NCBI GenBank assembly: GCA_964447145.1
Contig: CAYURW010000039.1
Span: 1-22,321 of the forward strand
From: BRH-c25 sp964447145
GTDB lineage: Bacteria > Bacillota > Clostridia > Lutisporales > Lutisporaceae
Direction: 5' to 3'
DNA length: 22,321 nt
Positions 21,525 through 22,321 of the stretch are shown here, piece after piece (the stretch's first letter is position 1; each line of letters starts with the position of its first letter). A model generated the notes under the pieces. It was not told where the DNA came from. It saw nothing but the letters and a program-made list of their open reading frames with translations, and ran no database searches. The position numbers and the translations under genes were made by a program.

Positions 21525-21992
21525 TTACTGTGGATTATACAGTCCCTTGCTTTCCATATACTTAAACACGCTTTCCCCATGCTGCTGCTCTTCTTTCTGT
21601 ATATGGTTCAATGTCTGCCGTATAGTTGGATCCCGGAATTCAAATATAGCCGAATCGTATGTTCCGGAAACATATTTTTCTGTCATAAGCGTATCCGTGC
21701 ACATATCCCCATCGCTTTTAATCCCGCTACCGGACCCCTCAACCTTTTGTGCCGGTGTAATTTGGCTTTTGCCCTGCTGTTGTCCCTGATTCATATTGGG
21801 TATGCTGCCGCTGATCAGCTGATTGATGCTATTAAGATGGTTCTGCTCCTGCTGCGCAATAGAGCTGAACAGCTGTTTCAGCTGCGGGTCCTGAGCCTTG
21901 CAGGCGTACTCATTATATTTCTTTACACATATTTCTTCACTGCTTTTTTGATCCTGCAAAAGCCCCATTTCCTTTTGTGTGAAACTGATCAA
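21525..21992 (-). CDS. CotF-like spore coat protein
   Basis: 155 residues, helical, with the two-part ferritin-like CotF pattern: 'SFTQKEMGLLQDQKSSEEICVKKYNEYACKAQDPQLKQLFSSIAQQEQNHLNSI' split over two helices, a Q/G-rich linker (residues ~63-95), then 'CTDTLMTEKYVSGTYDSAIFEF' and 'QTLNHIQKEEQQHG'. Proteins of this family are found in spore coats of Bacillus and Clostridia. The start is TTG 21992 behind GGAGGTG at 6 nt. Single gene, convergent with the second Lrp gene. Confidence 0.9.
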   Translation of the reverse strand: MISFTQKEMGLLQDQKSSEEICVKKYNEYACKAQDPQLKQLFSSIAQQEQNHLNSINQLISGSIPNMNQGQQQGKSQITPAQKVEGSGSGIKSDGDMCTDTLMTEKYVSGTYDSAIFEFRDPTIRQTLNHIQKEEQQHGESVFKYMESKGLYNPQ

Positions 21993-22052
21993 ACTATCAC
22001 CTCCGATTTTAGTATCTAGTATTTTGGCAAAAATATACCCTCTAATTGGTTA

Positions 22053-22321
22053 TCAGTAATTCTTAAAATGGTGTATAGGTTTAACCCGGATCCTCTGCTG
22101 CGGTTTTGATTCGTCACAGTCAATTGTAACGATCACAGAATAGTTTTGAGCTGAACCATCCTCCGCCATAACCAGATAGACCACTTTCTCAGTAAAATCA
22201 TTCACGGTCACTCCGCTTTCCTGTGCAATGCCGGCTACCATGACAGTGCTTTTCCCGGAGCTTTTGAACACCGCTGCCAGCCTTGTAATATCAGTACCAA
22301 AAGGAACTGTTATATTGATAT
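22053..22321 (-). CDS. Cadherin-like beta-sandwich protein, 5' part outside window
   Basis: The minus-strand frame is open to the right edge, so this is the C-terminal ~88 residues of a larger protein. It reads as a clostridial cadherin-like/DUF5018-type beta-sandwich: 'NITVPFGTDITRLAAVF', 'SGVTVNDFTEKVVYLVMAED' and 'YSVIVTID'. In this family such domains are tandem modules in surface or secreted proteins. A short polar tail (KPIHHFKNY) follows. The GTG at 22271 is internal, not a true start. No terminator is obvious in the 60 nt before the CotF-like gene, which lies downstream on the same strand. Confidence 0.75.
   Translation of the reverse strand, partial: INITVPFGTDITRLAAVFKSSGKSTVMVAGIAQESGVTVNDFTEKVVYLVMAEDGSAQNYSVIVTIDCDESKPQQRIRVKPIHHFKNY

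Noticed and set aside
21438..22019. 193-codon plus-strand open frame
   Set aside because: Antisense to the CotF-like gene, starts inside the convergent terminator region, and has no recognisable domain.

Overview
The window looks like chromosome from a low-GC, spore-forming Gram-positive bacterium, most likely a member of the Clostridia. This is inferred from a tryptophan T-box leader, strong GGAGG ribosome-binding sites with several TTG starts, an LtaS-type sulfatase, a CotF-like spore coat protein, copper-amine-oxidase-type stalk repeats, and cadherin-like and beta-propeller envelope proteins. No rRNA, tRNA or CRISPR array was found.

Layout, left to right. (1) 1-1620 is the 3' part of a beta-propeller protein gene. 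(2) 1707-3369 is a self-contained unit: consensus promoter, Trp T-box with terminator, orphan trpB and a bidirectional terminator. No trpA is present. (3) 3368-7251 is a divergent three-gene module. On the minus strand are an actin-like ParM/StbA-type ATPase and, 10 nt downstream, a PRC-barrel-like protein with acidic repeats. On the plus strand is a CpaE/ParA-like P-loop protein that lacks the usual signature lysine. The divergent promoter holds three GTCCTA hexamers spaced exactly 10 bp apart. This is the best candidate for an undescribed filament/segregation or positioning system. (4) 7377-10295 carries two minus-strand envelope or ion genes: an LtaS-like phosphoglycerol transferase and an MgtC/SapB membrane protein with a 19-codon upstream ORF in its leader. 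(5) 10410-11321 is a Nudix (CoA pyrophosphatase-like) gene whose start region is a 39-bp tandem triplication and which is flanked by two related ~50-bp direct repeats. (6) 11367-13415 is a YyaL/DUF255 thioredoxin-domain protein.

(7) 13513-17365 is an accessory segment peppered with a 27-nt REP-like repeat (arms AAGCA/TGCTT, core GGGACGGTTCTT). Two direct copies bracket a winged-HTH regulator plus MFS exporter pair, and two inverted copies bracket a REP-associated tyrosine (Y1/RAYT) transposase. A secreted stalk-domain protein and a second, different palindrome lie between. The transposase and its repeats look like a small self-contained repeat-spreading system.

(8) 17391-21423 appears to be a regulated peptide-handling locus: an Lrp/AsnC regulator with two identical operator palindromes in its promoter, an OPT-family oligopeptide transporter, a DUF1028 (predicted Ntn-hydrolase) protein with a peptidoglycan-binding-like tail, and a second Lrp/AsnC regulator with its own promoter. 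(9) 21486-22321 holds a convergent terminator, a CotF-like coat protein and the 3' end of a cadherin-like beta-sandwich protein running off the right edge.

All functional assignments rest on motif recognition by eye; no database search was possible.
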